DNA from: Mucor racemosus
Taxonomy: Eukaryota > Mucoromycota > Mucoromycetes > Mucorales > Mucoraceae
Length of the DNA stretch: 64,000 nt
Assembly: GCA_027405735.1 (NCBI GenBank)
Contig: JAPEHQ010000002.1
Location: forward strand, 1,116,001 to 1,180,000
Direction: 5' to 3'
Positions 11,829-23,200 of this stretch are shown here, one piece after another. The position numbers were made by a program, and so were the translations under genes. The notes under the pieces were generated by a model. It saw only the letters and a list, made by a program, of their open reading frames with translations. It was not told where the DNA came from and ran no database searches. The stretch's first letter is position 1; each line of letters begins with the position of its first letter.

Positions 11829-12313
11829 CAGTCGTGATTCGATTTAGTGGACTCGTAAATAACGGATTTTCGATTTAATGGACAGTTTGAAATCTCCCGT
11901 TTTTTTTTCATAATTTTACTGCCTAAATCCACTGAATCGATTCAGTGGATAGTGGACAATGTCGTTTCTACCAGTCCACTATATTAGTAAAATATAAAAT
12001 ACTATTGGATAAAACTGTATTTAGCCGCTAATAGCTTGATCTGGTAGCCATGAAATTAGAAGAAATATGGAGAATAACCAAATCACGTACCTAATTTACT
12101 TCAGTTTTTTAATAAATTTCCTATTATCCACTGTTTAATTCAGTTGCTCGAATATGAAAAGCCTTTATTATTATTAACAATATTATTTAATACTATAAAC
12201 TAGTAACGCCTTTTTATCCTCATTTTTTGATCCAATATTACGGAAAATGATTTATTCGATTTTGTGGACACTTTTCTCCCTCCCAACAATTCCACTAAAT
12301 CGAATCACAACTG
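11829..12313. mobile_element. MITE of Tc1/mariner type (485 bp, TA target)
   Basis: The element has terminal inverted repeats of about 22 bp (CAGTCGTGATTCGATTTAGT at the left; CAGTTGTGATTCGATTTAGT on the complement of the right end; one mismatch) and is flanked by TA on both sides. The paralogous positions near 35984 and 41277 read AATTACTGCC with a single TA, giving two clean empty sites. Subterminal CGATTT..TGGACA motifs are also inverted. A perfect 24-bp palindrome at 11927-11950 resembles the terminal repeat. No transposase is encoded, so it must have been mobilised in trans by a Tc1/mariner/pogo-type enzyme. Confidence 0.88.
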
Positions 12314-13267
12314 TACTGCCTATTTTTGTTTAGTTGATGGTTCATGCGTTGTAATGCTGCTTTTACATTGGTCTAAATGAGCAATTTAGCAGGGCTTTAA
12401 TTGCACTAAATAATTTAAAGCCTTGAAAGTCCTTTTCTACGTGTGTTGGTTCTCTCTTTTTGTTTTCATATTCCAAAGATATATCCACCGTTTGATAAGG
12501 CATATCAGACTATTAAGCTGGTATACTTTTCTTTTATCTGAATACGCATTCTAACAACATAAGAGACTAATGTTTTTAATATAGGTAGCAGCCTATATTA
12601 GAGACTTGTATTTTTATTTACCCACATTCTAAGATCAAACATCAAACATCATTATTTACTACTGTATTGTTGGACGTATTTCTTGATGATTACCAGATCA
12701 AATCGAAGGCAATAATGATATTTATACCTACTCAATAAAAAGATAGAACTGGCTAAAAACCCAAGCAATGTTCCAGAAAAGTGATGAAATTTCAAATTAT
12801 ATAGGAGAAACAAAAATAAAAAAAGAGTAATCTAATGTCTTGCCTAATAATCATAGCTTTGATTGTAGTTATGCTTGTAAGCAATTCTTTTTACAGCTGA
12901 CAATTGTAAACTAAAATAGTAAGTTTAGAGAAGGTTAATTTGTTTAAATTTCATATGTGGTAAAGTAACATCTATATTCTTAGATTTGGCTTGCATATAT
13001 ATTTAAGCAGTAAGTGTTATTTAAGTTTATTCTCGAGCAAAAACCATTGTTGCTGCAAGCATTATAGCTATAAACATATTTACAAATGATGATAATCGTA
13101 AATATATTGGTTCTTGCATGTATTGCTCTACATCAACAATGTATTGAATTGTATCATCATTATCTAAAATCTATTTTAATAATAGCAAATGTAATTTAAA
13201 AGCCCATTATTGCAGTAAAAATGCAAAGGAATTTTGAAAACGGCACGATGTTCATGTACAAACCAAT

Positions 13268-13489
13268 TTGTGCCCATACAATCAGCTCATTATGCTCATA
13301 GTCAGATTTTATTATTATGCACAAATAGGGATAATGATATGCTTATGGGCAATTCTACTATTATGCACATATGGGATTAATGTCATGCACATGGACAGAA
13401 TCTATTATACTTCTGCACATACAGGCTTAACGTTGTGCTTGTGTGCAGTTTCTTTTGTTGTGCTCATGTGCATCTTGTTATTTTTTTAG
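13268..13489. repeat. Degenerate short tandem motif array
   Basis: Loose repeats of an ATTATGCACATATGGGAT-like motif recur about every 40-50 bp. The same array is present in the paralogous unit at 37559-37777. A hydrophobic 72-73-residue frame happens to stay open in both copies, but nearly all base differences change the amino acid, which argues against coding. Confidence 0.4.
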
Positions 13490-14847
13490 CTATTATTTAG
13501 TGGAGGCAACAGGCTCATCAGATTATAGTGTGCAGCACAGGTCGGCCGCAGTGCTTTTATATATAAAACCTTTAAATTTGTGATTTTATAGAATTTTTTT
13601 GAATCCGGTTGTATCATATTATTCTTTTCAAGTTAAACCCGCTATTAGACTAATAACGTTGTAGGCTGTATTTATGCTTTACTTAAAATGAGCCTTTGAA
13701 TAATTAATAGTAGTAATACAGTCGAACCTTAATTTTTGTATAAAAATCCAATACCTGCACCTTATAGTTGCTTGGAATATTTAAGCAACCGCGTCCGGGC
13801 TGTCCGGTAATGTTTCCTAAAAATTTAAAGCTTGGAAATATCATTTGATGGCCGCTTCCGGAGATTGTTCGGCTTTTTTTGGAAGAGTGACCATTGGCAA
13901 AAATATGAATCATATACTACGCTCTATGCCACCAAGTCCCATAAGTTATCATCTTCTACAGTATCAATGCATCTTACAATCTATTGACTACGACATGTAT
14001 TGAAGTGCAAAGTCTTGGTATCGGATATAAGAAACTCCTAGCGTACCAAGTTTAATCCAGTAGTTACCAAGAACGCTTGGACCTCAATTATGATACTATA
14101 TTATTTCATCCCAGCGGTTAATCATTCAAGTAGCTATCAAATCAAATCAACATCCAAGCACAACTAGCACAGCATTAAAAGAAAGCAACTCACAAGCTAT
14201 GCAAGATCGGTTAAATTATGATTGATCCATTTCAATCGATAGATTATTATCAAACACATCTAATGGTTCAATAGTGCCTTAAATTACATCTCAGGATTTC
14301 AATGTCACATCAATATAAAAGGCCATACTTTTATATATGAATAAACGATATCTTGTTTTTATTATACAGTTGAAGAACTGATTCATTACTGATTCATTCT
14401 CTTTTAATTGTATTCTTTTTTAAGTATTATTCATTAAACCTGAAAATATACGGCAAGGCTAAAACTTTTGCAATTCTGCGGATGAGCACTAGAAGTACCT
14501 GTGATTGCAACGGGAGGTCATTTGGATTCATATTCGTTGAGAAGAACTGATGCGCTTGCTGATCTTAGTAGGTGTAAGTAGCAGGTAACCAACTTGTTGC
14601 TCGAACTGGCTAAACGTACAATGAACCATGGATGCTGGTACAGTAGTATTGGTGTCGAGCCGGGTTTTGCCAGCCGAATTTACTAGTACGCATATCATAT
14701 GCACTAATGAAAAAAGAAAAAAATTACTAAACATATGCAAAACTTACTAAAGAAAAAAAAGGAGGATCATATTCCATGAGAAGCAAGGGCCATCGGAGAT
14801 TCTCTTTCGAAATTCATATCCTAATACCAAAGGGCTTCCCCTTTGTT

Positions 14848-14911
14848 GATGGGTTTGAACTCACGAATATGTGTGTCGCACTCAATTTGTAGCGCATGCG
14901 GTACCCATTAA
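14848..14911 (-). other. tRNA-like / possible SINE head
   Basis: On the minus strand the stretch contains TGGGTACCGCATG, which resembles a Pol III A box, and GAGTTCAAACCC, which resembles a B box, about 40 nt apart. It does not fold into a convincing cloverleaf by eye. The same stretch occurs in the paralogous unit at 39124-39185. It could be the decayed head of a tRNA-derived SINE; the evidence is weak. Confidence 0.2.
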
Positions 14912-15444
14912 GCTTGTCACTCTCCATACATGTGAACATGTATTTGTCAGTTTTTCACTATTTTGGGAAATGCAGCAAATCAAGTTGTATTTTTTCTTTT
15001 TGGACATGATAATAGAGCTTTCCAAAAATTGGTAGTAAAAATTATCTGAAAAAAAAATGCCAATTTGTGATGGAGATATAAACAAAACTCAGTGTTATTA
15101 GTACATTAATATTAAGCTGCATAACATAAAAATTGAATATGGATGAATGATGTAAAACCATCTTTGCCAAAATGGGAGTTAGTATAACATAAGCTACAAC
15201 GCATAGAAACTCAAGTAATATTTAACAGATGCAGTTGCATTAGACAATTCAGTTTTTAGGAGTTGAAACACCTACTAGAATTATACTGGAAAACCAAAGT
15301 ACGCATTATTCATCAAACTAAAGACAGACACCAACTTCCACTCCACCAGTGTTAAATGCAGATATCAATTGTATAATCTCTACCAATGCAAAATAGTAAT
15401 ACTGATATACTGTATATATCAATCAGTTTGGCAGCTATAATTAA

Positions 15445-15446
15445 TG

Positions 15447-15481
<35 letters not shown>
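15445..15481. repeat. (TAA)n microsatellite
   Basis: About twelve AAT/TAA trinucleotide units. The paralogous site near 39747-39764 has only about five units, showing length change since duplication. Confidence 0.9.
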
Positions 15482-15482
<1 letters not shown>

Positions 15483-15895
15483 GGATCAAGTTTTTAAAGT
15501 AATAACAAAAAACTGTCAATATTATACTCGTAAATTGTAATTTAATACACTATCCTTCAATATAGCTGAATATTTAATGAACCAGGAAAAATGCAACCGG
15601 TAAAAAACTGATGCCCAATGTACATCTACTAGCTCAAGATTGATAAAAGTGCATTCACTGTGTAGTGGAAATCGCAACATTTGATGGATAGAAATTACAG
15701 GACCAAGTTGTTGAGTTTGCCTCTGGATTTTTATTAAAAGGGTTTAGAAGCATACTTTATCAAACTTACTTACTTAGATGTCAAATACTCACCATATGCT
15801 ATTAGTATCACTTTTTTTTTATTTGATTGCTGTATTATTAAAAATCAAGCTTTTCATAGCTTATAACAATTACAATGGGATGTTTCTAATTTTAG

Positions 15896-16122
15896 ATTGA
15901 CATTTATCATAAGGCGCGCTGATGATACGTTTGATACTATTGTAGATGGAACCAGTCAATTTAATTTATGGAATTTGTTGAATGCAAACAAAGAGAAAGC
16001 ATTTGTAGGTACTTCAGTTGGTTTTCTAGTAAAGCATTGAATAAATTGGCTTGGGACAAAGAGGATAAAAAGACGGCAATAGGTTTTAGTGATGGCCATG
16101 TTTATGTTTATGATCTTGGAAC
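15896..16122 (+). pseudogene. Dynein intermediate-chain fragment (remnant 2)
   Basis: After an acceptor-like TTTTAG the frame reads ADDTFDTIVDGTSQFNLWNL, then LNANKEKAFVGTSVG. After a 2-base frameshift near 16022-16026 it continues as SKALNKLAWDKEDKKTAIGF and SDGHVYVYDLG. This matches the C-terminal WD repeats of cytoplasmic dynein 1 intermediate chain (the VDG..LWNL...ALN...W...GD..G.I.VYD pattern). The frameshift, and a stop right after the fragment in the unspliced frame, show it is not functional. Intron-like sequence starting GTAAGATT follows. Confidence 0.75.
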
Positions 16123-16985
16123 GTAAGATTAAAGCTCAATGTAAATTACCTCTAGCGCAATAATTATAAGGTAAGACTATATTAGCATCAAATAAACTAC
16201 CACATAATATTAACATGCATCACGTTTTACAGTAATAAGCTTGAATCAAGTGGGTACAGCATCGTAAATCCTTGAAAAAGTTCACAAGTATTATAAAATC
16301 TCTTATTTTTAAGACTTACAAGGCTTATAGGCGGAATATTAATTTAGAAAATTATTTTTGTCCAGATCATCAATTTTGACATTTTTTAATTTTTTTTTTT
16401 CTAATTTTGCAAACCTAGGGTCAATTATACTACCAATTATAAAAACAAAAAATATACACATATACAACATTTAGCGCTCTATTTGCTCGATAAAAAATAA
16501 TAAACATTTTTATTACAGAATATTACGTGAAAATCCTTTGACCAAAAAACCGTTTTTGGGCCAAAAGTACGAAGTTTCATTAATTAACATTTAATATTAA
16601 GCTTTTATAAAATGTACATTAGTTATAGCTACAATTTTCTCTCACAATGTAGTATATTTAAACGTTAATATTAGTAGCAAAATTTGATTTTTTTTTGATC
16701 AAAATCATGAGTATTCGTAAGGGTAAAACGAGCCTCGAAAATGTCTGCTAAAAAAACTGAATTTTCAGACCGTACGTGGTTAAATACAAGAAAAATTGAA
16801 AGTTGCTTTTTTTATTTAAAACCCAAAAGTTTTATAATATAAGAAAGTTGGCAGTTGGATCTGGTTACGTTTGATTTTGATTACGGCATTGCCCTGCGGG
16901 CTCGCTTTTGCAATTGTTTAATAAATATATTATAAAATTGACAGTTCTATCTCGTTACGCTCAATTACTACCTTTCTAGTAGTAA
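16030..16985. repeat. Family A direct terminal repeat, right end of left unit
   Basis: This repeats 10847-11760 in the same orientation, from the dynein fragment through the stretches at AGTAATAAGCTTG, TTTTGACATTTTTTAAT and GCGGGCTCGCTTTTGC, with scattered substitutions and short indels. After about 16.98 kb the similarity ends. The two repeats lie about 5.2 kb apart. Confidence 0.8.
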
Positions 16986-18609
16986 AAAAATGCTTTTTTT
17001 TTCTATAAAATTTTAATCTTTGGTTACCATATTTTGTTCCTGTTTTATTTATAGAGCACCAAGCCATTATATGCCTTTGTTTATTTAAATTTAGCAAAAT
17101 AGATGCTACATAACATTGTAAACGCAGCTTATCCTCCTTGTAAAATGCAAGAAGTCCTTGAATAGGATGACAATAAAAACCTTTTTTTTTGTATTTATTG
17201 ATCCTTCTTTACCAAAGGCTTTTTTGATTTGAATATAACGGTATAAAAGTATTGATCATTATTAAGCTTGACTCCAAATTGGGTTAATGCCTGGTTTAAA
17301 TAATATACACGTTTTATTGAGCTTTGAGAGCGCCAAGTTATATGTAGATAACAATTATTTCCAATACAATTGATCTATCAGAATTACAACATTACAACAT
17401 TCCAAATATAGAAGGTTTTTGATAGATCAAGCAGGTTCTATTGTTCAGTAATTGGTTTCTGTCATCTAAAAATTAGTAACAAAGCATGGCTAATACAGTA
17501 GCAATATTACCACTGAAACATAACATATTATATCGATAAAAATTTATCAATTAATGATAATTTATATTGTTACATCTAATAATGGATCCCCATCCATTAG
17601 ATCTTATCACACAATTCCAATAACTATACAAACCAATATTCAATTCATTCAACTAATAAACAGCACTTTTTACGTTGATTTTAATTTATAAAGTCTCTGC
17701 AATAAAATGTAAAAATAAAAGCTTTAAAAAAAGATACAGTTTAAATTCTTTTTATTCAAATAATGGATAGTGTGCAATAGGTTTATATTTCTACTCTATT
17801 TATATTAGTTGTGATTTTATTATATCTGGGAGTTGCACCGTAACTGTCAGTTATCTATCAGAATTAGGAATAACCGAATTACCAACTTAGGACATCTGTC
17901 AAACCGTAATGTTTAACATACAAATCAGACAATGCTGTATTCCGTACGTCTATCTTCATGCAATATCCATATGTTTATTCTTTTTGGTAAAACAATTAGT
18001 TTGTTTGTGATTTAAAGTCTATATTGAGCTTCTTGATTTACATAATCAAGACGTTATTTTAATGCCTTTTTTGACATATTTGTTAATGATCCGCATAGAG
18101 CAATCTTTACTTTGGGCTATGTGTTTCTTCAATATATTTTATGAATCAATTTGTTTTGTTTATGATTCGGCCTATTTTATTATACGTTAAATTACTAATA
18201 CTTTCTGTATTTACTGTTAAATTCATGTTATCTCTATTTGAATATTAGAGCATGGTTTTATGTGAGATAACATTTAATTTTTTAAGTGGTGAAATAGTAG
18301 TACCTTAGTTCAGCACGGTCTCGATAAATCAAATCTGACAAGAATCATGATGTGGGATGACCTTCTTGTAGTATTTGTACAGTATAAGGAATAAGGCAAG
18401 GTTTTATAATGAATGAAGCATGAGATATTCGTCTCATTACAAGTAACTCATAAAAGTTGATATTTATACAGTACATCTAAAATACTTGTAGTATATTATG
18501 TATGCTTATTAAGCCCAAGGCCCAACATTGGCCACAAATTGACCTAGAATCGACTGTAAAAATTAAGCACCTAAATTGAGGTATTGATTTTTTGTTTTCA
18601 CGAGGTAAA
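16986..18609. other. Gene-free AT-rich spacer
   Basis: No supported gene in six frames. It contains one LTR-like fragment on the minus strand (18340-18441, listed separately) and otherwise nothing recognisable. Confidence 0.5.
18340..18441 (-). mobile_element. LTR fragment related to the insert at 37089-37360
   Basis: The complement starts TGTAATGAG at 18441 and shares the order of landmarks with the 37089-37360 insert: CATTCAT, AAAACCTTGCC, ATTCCTTATA, AATACTACAA. Only about the first 100 bp are recognisable, so this is a truncated or diverged copy. Confidence 0.5.
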
Positions 18610-19815
18610 TCGGTAAATCTAATCGACGCTATTCTGCATTTTTTGTTTTAGCAAAAAATATTCATTTCCGTGGCCGAAATAATCAAAATAATAGTTCTCA
18701 TTATAGCTTACAGCCTGTGATATCTGAGCTCCAAAGTAATTTTCCAAAATGATCGAAAAATTATTCAAAAAACAAATTTGTTTAATGGCTCAGGAACTGC
18801 AAATTAAGTTGAGCTAGCGTATTAAATACTTTTTGTGTAGTTTTAGATTCTGCATAAATTTAAACAAAATTTAGGTAAACGCTTCCCATTAAATTTTGCG
18901 TAAAATTCAAATTAAACTTTAGAGGTTTTTTTGAAGATACACATCACTTTTTATAAGCATATTTTTGGTTTAGGTAATTGAAATAATAAGCAGCAAAATC
19001 ATCTATCGATTTAACTATTGCGGATTCTTCTAGCTACATCTTTTGTAAAGAAAACGAGATCTTTGTCAGTTTTTTTTTTGCAAGCTCAGAATTTGGGATA
19101 AAGGTATACAGGGAAAAATTGAAGCTAGAAGCGAGTATATTTCTTTGCGCACATTTTTGAGGATATTTCCACGAAAAGCTAATATTTTAAAAAGAGCTAA
19201 ATTGCATCCGATAGAGCTCAACAAGGGCTATGACATGAATGTAAAAAAATGCTAATCAATTTAACGAATAATTTGAAATATACTACAAAGATGTCAAAAA
19301 AATGAAGTGCTCAGAATTTTTTCATATTAAAGTACGTTATAGAGTGCTTCAAAACAAGTAAGTTTCATTATTAAAAGATGTTAGTATAGCGTAATTGTTT
19401 TTAGAGATATGAAGACTCAAATCTTTTAATTTTTAGCGGTGAAATGCATATAGAAATCTGAAACATTAGAATTTAAAACGTTATACCAACTGTAAAAAAT
19501 AGGATATTTCTGGATACTCATTTCTAGATTAAATTTGAACATCTCAGGTACATCTATACATAATTTTCTTTTAGAGTTATTTAGTGAAAAAAAAGTCGAG
19601 CAGAGATGAAAAGTGGGACATAGTTTTCAAGGAAGAAGCAGTGAATTTTACATTTTTTTGGATCTTTCATAGGATATAGATAAACTTAGGAACAGGTAGC
19701 ATAATGCGGCCAATTCATACCTATTTATCAATGCCTTAGGTATATACTAAAAAGTATTTGGTATGAGATTAGTTATAGAAAAGAGGGCGTGTTCTGATTT
19801 TGAAGATTGAAAAAC
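18610..19815 (+). repeat. Repeat family B, copy 2 (inverted relative to copy 1)
   Basis: Reverse-complement copy of the block at 8100-9560. Its ORF piece reads RTFLRIFPRKANILKRAKLH, then DMNVKK followed by a stop, aligning with the frames of copies 1 and 4. The shared ACAAGTAAGTTTCATTATT junction (donor-like GTAAGT) is at about 19356. Several stops and frameshifts show decay. Confidence 0.72.
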
Positions 19816-20291
19816 TATTAAAAATTAGATTCTTTGAAAATTCAAATTTTACTCGAGTAGGTTATATTGTACTGTATATACACTATAGCGATAACGACTA
19901 CAATGTTCTTACAGACAATGTAGTAGTTTATCAGTTGGTTTTGGTATATCGCTAGATTCCTAGTCAAGTGGAGCTCTGCGTTATTCTGTTATGTTATAAT
20001 GAGGAATATTTCCCTAAATTTTGAAAATGCTCACCTAATATAACAAGAAGTAAGGGCCAGTGTGCTTTTCCGTGCACTTCTTACATCTATACAATTGTTT
20101 GTACAAAAGACATCAACTGAAGCATATCCCACCTATTCAAATTTGCGGCATAACGGCAGGATGACTATTATCTTGTTGTTGTTGATATGTTATCGATTGT
20201 AATTTTGTGCTGAGTCAGTTTGGTTATTTTGGACATATACCGTATATCAAGTATTTCTAACTTTTACACACGGAAACTTTATTATTTACAT
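19816..20291. other. 3' flank of the large HEAT-like gene
   Basis: AT-rich spacer without a supported gene between family B copy 2 and the stop codon at 20292. Confidence 0.5.
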
Positions 20292-23200
20292 TTAAATCAA
20301 AGGCATATTTGCCACATTAGTGTTGGAAGCATTGTTATGAGAATTTGTTTTAGCAATAGACAAATCAGTCTCGGCGTATAATTGTAATAATAGTTGCCAT
20401 TCATTAGCTAATTTAGTAACAGATTCCCTTTGACTCCATGGTTTCAATTGTTGACGTTTAGCAGCCATCCACGGTAAAGCAGGCTTGAATCCCATTGCAA
20501 TTTGAACATGAACAATTGATGTGATTGATTCAGCGTGAAGTGCATGTAAAACTGTTGATGTAGATTCCTCTCTATTCATACTATTAAACAATCCTTGTCC
20601 GGGCACAGAGATTGATGATGAAGGTCGACTTTTAGCTTGTTGATTTGGTGAGTGAAGGCTACCTGCAGGTAGGCTACTATCTACATCCGAGAATTCTGAT
20701 GCGATATTCATAGAGAGTGATGGTGATCCAGGTACAGGCGGAATATGCTGTGAAACATTTGAAGAATTACTATAGCTAGATTTTCCAGGGATATGCAACC
20801 CTAAGCCGCAGGTTGGCGATGCGTCAGGCATTTGTATACTCAAAGCATCTGTATCTTGCACATTAAGTTGCGGAATAATGCCAATAGAAGAAGATTGATT
20901 TGTAGTTACTTTTTGTGGTGGAGATGAAGATGAACCACCGCCCCAACTTTTCCATCGAGAGCTGTTATTTTCTTTTGTAGAGATTGGAGGAGAATAACCA
21001 CTGCTATTACCGAAATTCATACTAACACGAGGACTTGGACTAGGTGCATAGAGTGAGGATCTATTGTTATTACTACCTCCCATATCCAACAACTTTTCGT
21101 GAATAAAATCTTTCAAAAAAACAAGTAGAGGACAACGATAACAAGTGACAAATTCCAAGAAACGCCATGTAGTAAAATCGTATATAGTACCCGTACTTAA
21201 TGGTGCAGTGAATGAAAATGCTGTTTGGCCATCTGGTGAAGGGTTTGTCCAATTAGCTATACCAGGTGAAAGTCCACCATTTAATGCGCCTCCAGGAGAT
21301 AAATTACCCGTTACTGGAGTTGTTGGCATATTAGGTGTAGATCTGCCTGATTTTGGTTTGAGAAACTTGAGCGTTTGACCAAATATAAGAGCACTTTTGA
21401 TAAAGAATGCAACTTGCACCCAAGATCCCTTGAGCTTATTAAATGAATTGCTACCACGAACCAAAATGATCTTCATGGCAACAAAACTTAGAGAAAATAA
21501 CAATGCTACAGATTGAGGAGTTTGCTTTCGATCTTTGATATCAGGGAATTCAGTAGCATCAATACCATCTTGATTTGTAGTTTGACCCATGCTTTGAGTT
21601 AAATGAGATAATGAAAACCCGGATGATTTACTTTTCAATAAAGAAGCTTGACTACAAGCTCGAGATATATAGTTTAGTAAACGAGTCCAATTACCAGTAG
21701 GATCAGGTCTGAATCTGCCAGACATGGATGAACTGCCATAATCCCATTGCAAGTTATATTGAAGGCAAATTGGAATAACAATTTGAGCAATCAATCCTGG
21801 AGTAGGTGCCAATTGTTCGATTTCACCTAAAACATCTTGTGTAGAGTTTTCCATAACTGCAATAATCAAACGTACAAGAGAATTACAAAATTTGTTATAT
21901 CCTTTCGTATCATTCTCCCAATTGAATCTAATGGCAACGTTTAATCCAAACGGAACAAACTTTTCATTCATGAAACCAGCAATATCATGCATATTCACAG
22001 GTTTTCCTTGCCCTTGTTCTAACAAAATAGCTAAACCATCATATAGATCAGATGCATCCATAGTCTTCCATTGAGAACGGTATTGAGAATTGATTTGATT
22101 CAATAGCTTTTTAAAGGACTTAGTATAATTTCGTGTATCAGCCATCGAATTCAAGCAATCAATAAGGTAATCCTTGAGCCATTCTGTCTTGAATGTAATC
22201 CCTTTAATATTACCATAATCACGCATAACTGTACGAATAATAAAAGCCATTTTCTCATGACAAACTTCAGATAAAGTACCATCATGCTTCAAATATTCAT
22301 GAACTAATAAAACAAATTCCATTCGTACAGTTAACTTGTCATTTTGTTGCCATTGTTTACCGTAAGCATGTTGAGCAGATTCTGTACGAGTTCCACTACC
22401 AGGTACTCGACTATCATTATCTATACCAGAGGATACACCTTGATAGCCCAAATTGGATGCTGTAGGATTAGAGGTGCCTAGGGTAACCTTGGCATGTTTA
22501 CTGAATTTGGCAAATACATCGATTAGTGCAGCAATTCCTTCATCAACTAAACCTTTGAGTATCGGTAATTTGTGGAAACGAGAGATCATATGGCGGAATA
22601 TCTTGACAAATTGTTCTGCACGAAGGGATCCAGCATCATATGCGATGATTGTCAAAAAGAGCTTTACAAAATTAGCAAGTTCAAACGATCTATTATTGTA
22701 ATTGTTGATATCAAGTGGTGCAATTGGTGTAGTTACACTTCGAGCTAAAGGTTTCAGAATAGCGGTGGACAAGGGAATTGCCATTGGATTACTAGCTGCA
22801 TCTATACGTTCCTGAATACTCCGTTCGTGATCATCTAATTCTACTTGCAATTGCAAACCAAGTACATCAGATGTAGCACCTAAATGTGGAGGATCATGCA
22901 TTGCTTGCATCAATACAAATAAGTTATCTATCATCCAGGAACCTAATTCATTTGATTTTCCATAAGCACTCAATATGGTAGGTACCAATGTACCCAACAT
23001 TTGAAAGACAAACGATTCTTCATGAACAGCATAAAAACGACACCAAGCGAAAATAATTGCAGACCGTACCTGAGGGAAGCAATCAACTTCACAAAACACC
23101 TTGAATAAAGCAGGCAAAAAAGTTGTATATCCTCGATTTGAAATGAACAACCTCTTGAATCTTGTTACTACACGAGTATACAAAATCAATGCTTGGCCAA

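Larger units (their letters stand above)
10847..15895. repeat. Repeat family A, left unit (about 5 kb)
   Basis: This unit is collinear with 30052-40172 once the insertions in each copy are removed. Shared landmarks include the AAGCTTGAATCAAG stretch, the GGTAGCAGCCTATATTAGAG stretch (12584 / 36249), the GGCCGCAGTGCTTTTATAT stretch (13545 / 37832) and the CCAAAGGGCTTCCCCTTT stretch (14828 / 39106). The first about 0.8-1.3 kb (from the dynein fragment onward) reappears at the far end at 16030-16985, so the unit has long direct terminal repeats or is part of a tandem array. No intact coding region is seen inside it. Confidence 0.8.

Noticed and set aside
11699..11932. 77-residue minus-strand frame across the left MITE boundary
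   Set aside because: It spans the junction between family A and the MITE, so it was created by the insertion.
13268..13480. Regularly spaced repeats resembling a CRISPR array
   Set aside because: Repeats are degenerate, spacing is irregular, there are no unique equal-length spacers and the DNA is eukaryotic.
13268..13489. Hydrophobic 73-residue frame, also open in the paralogous copy at 37559-37777
   Set aside because: Nearly all differences between copies change the amino acid, and a second overlapping frame is also open in the right copy. It looks like a chance consequence of the degenerate repeat array.
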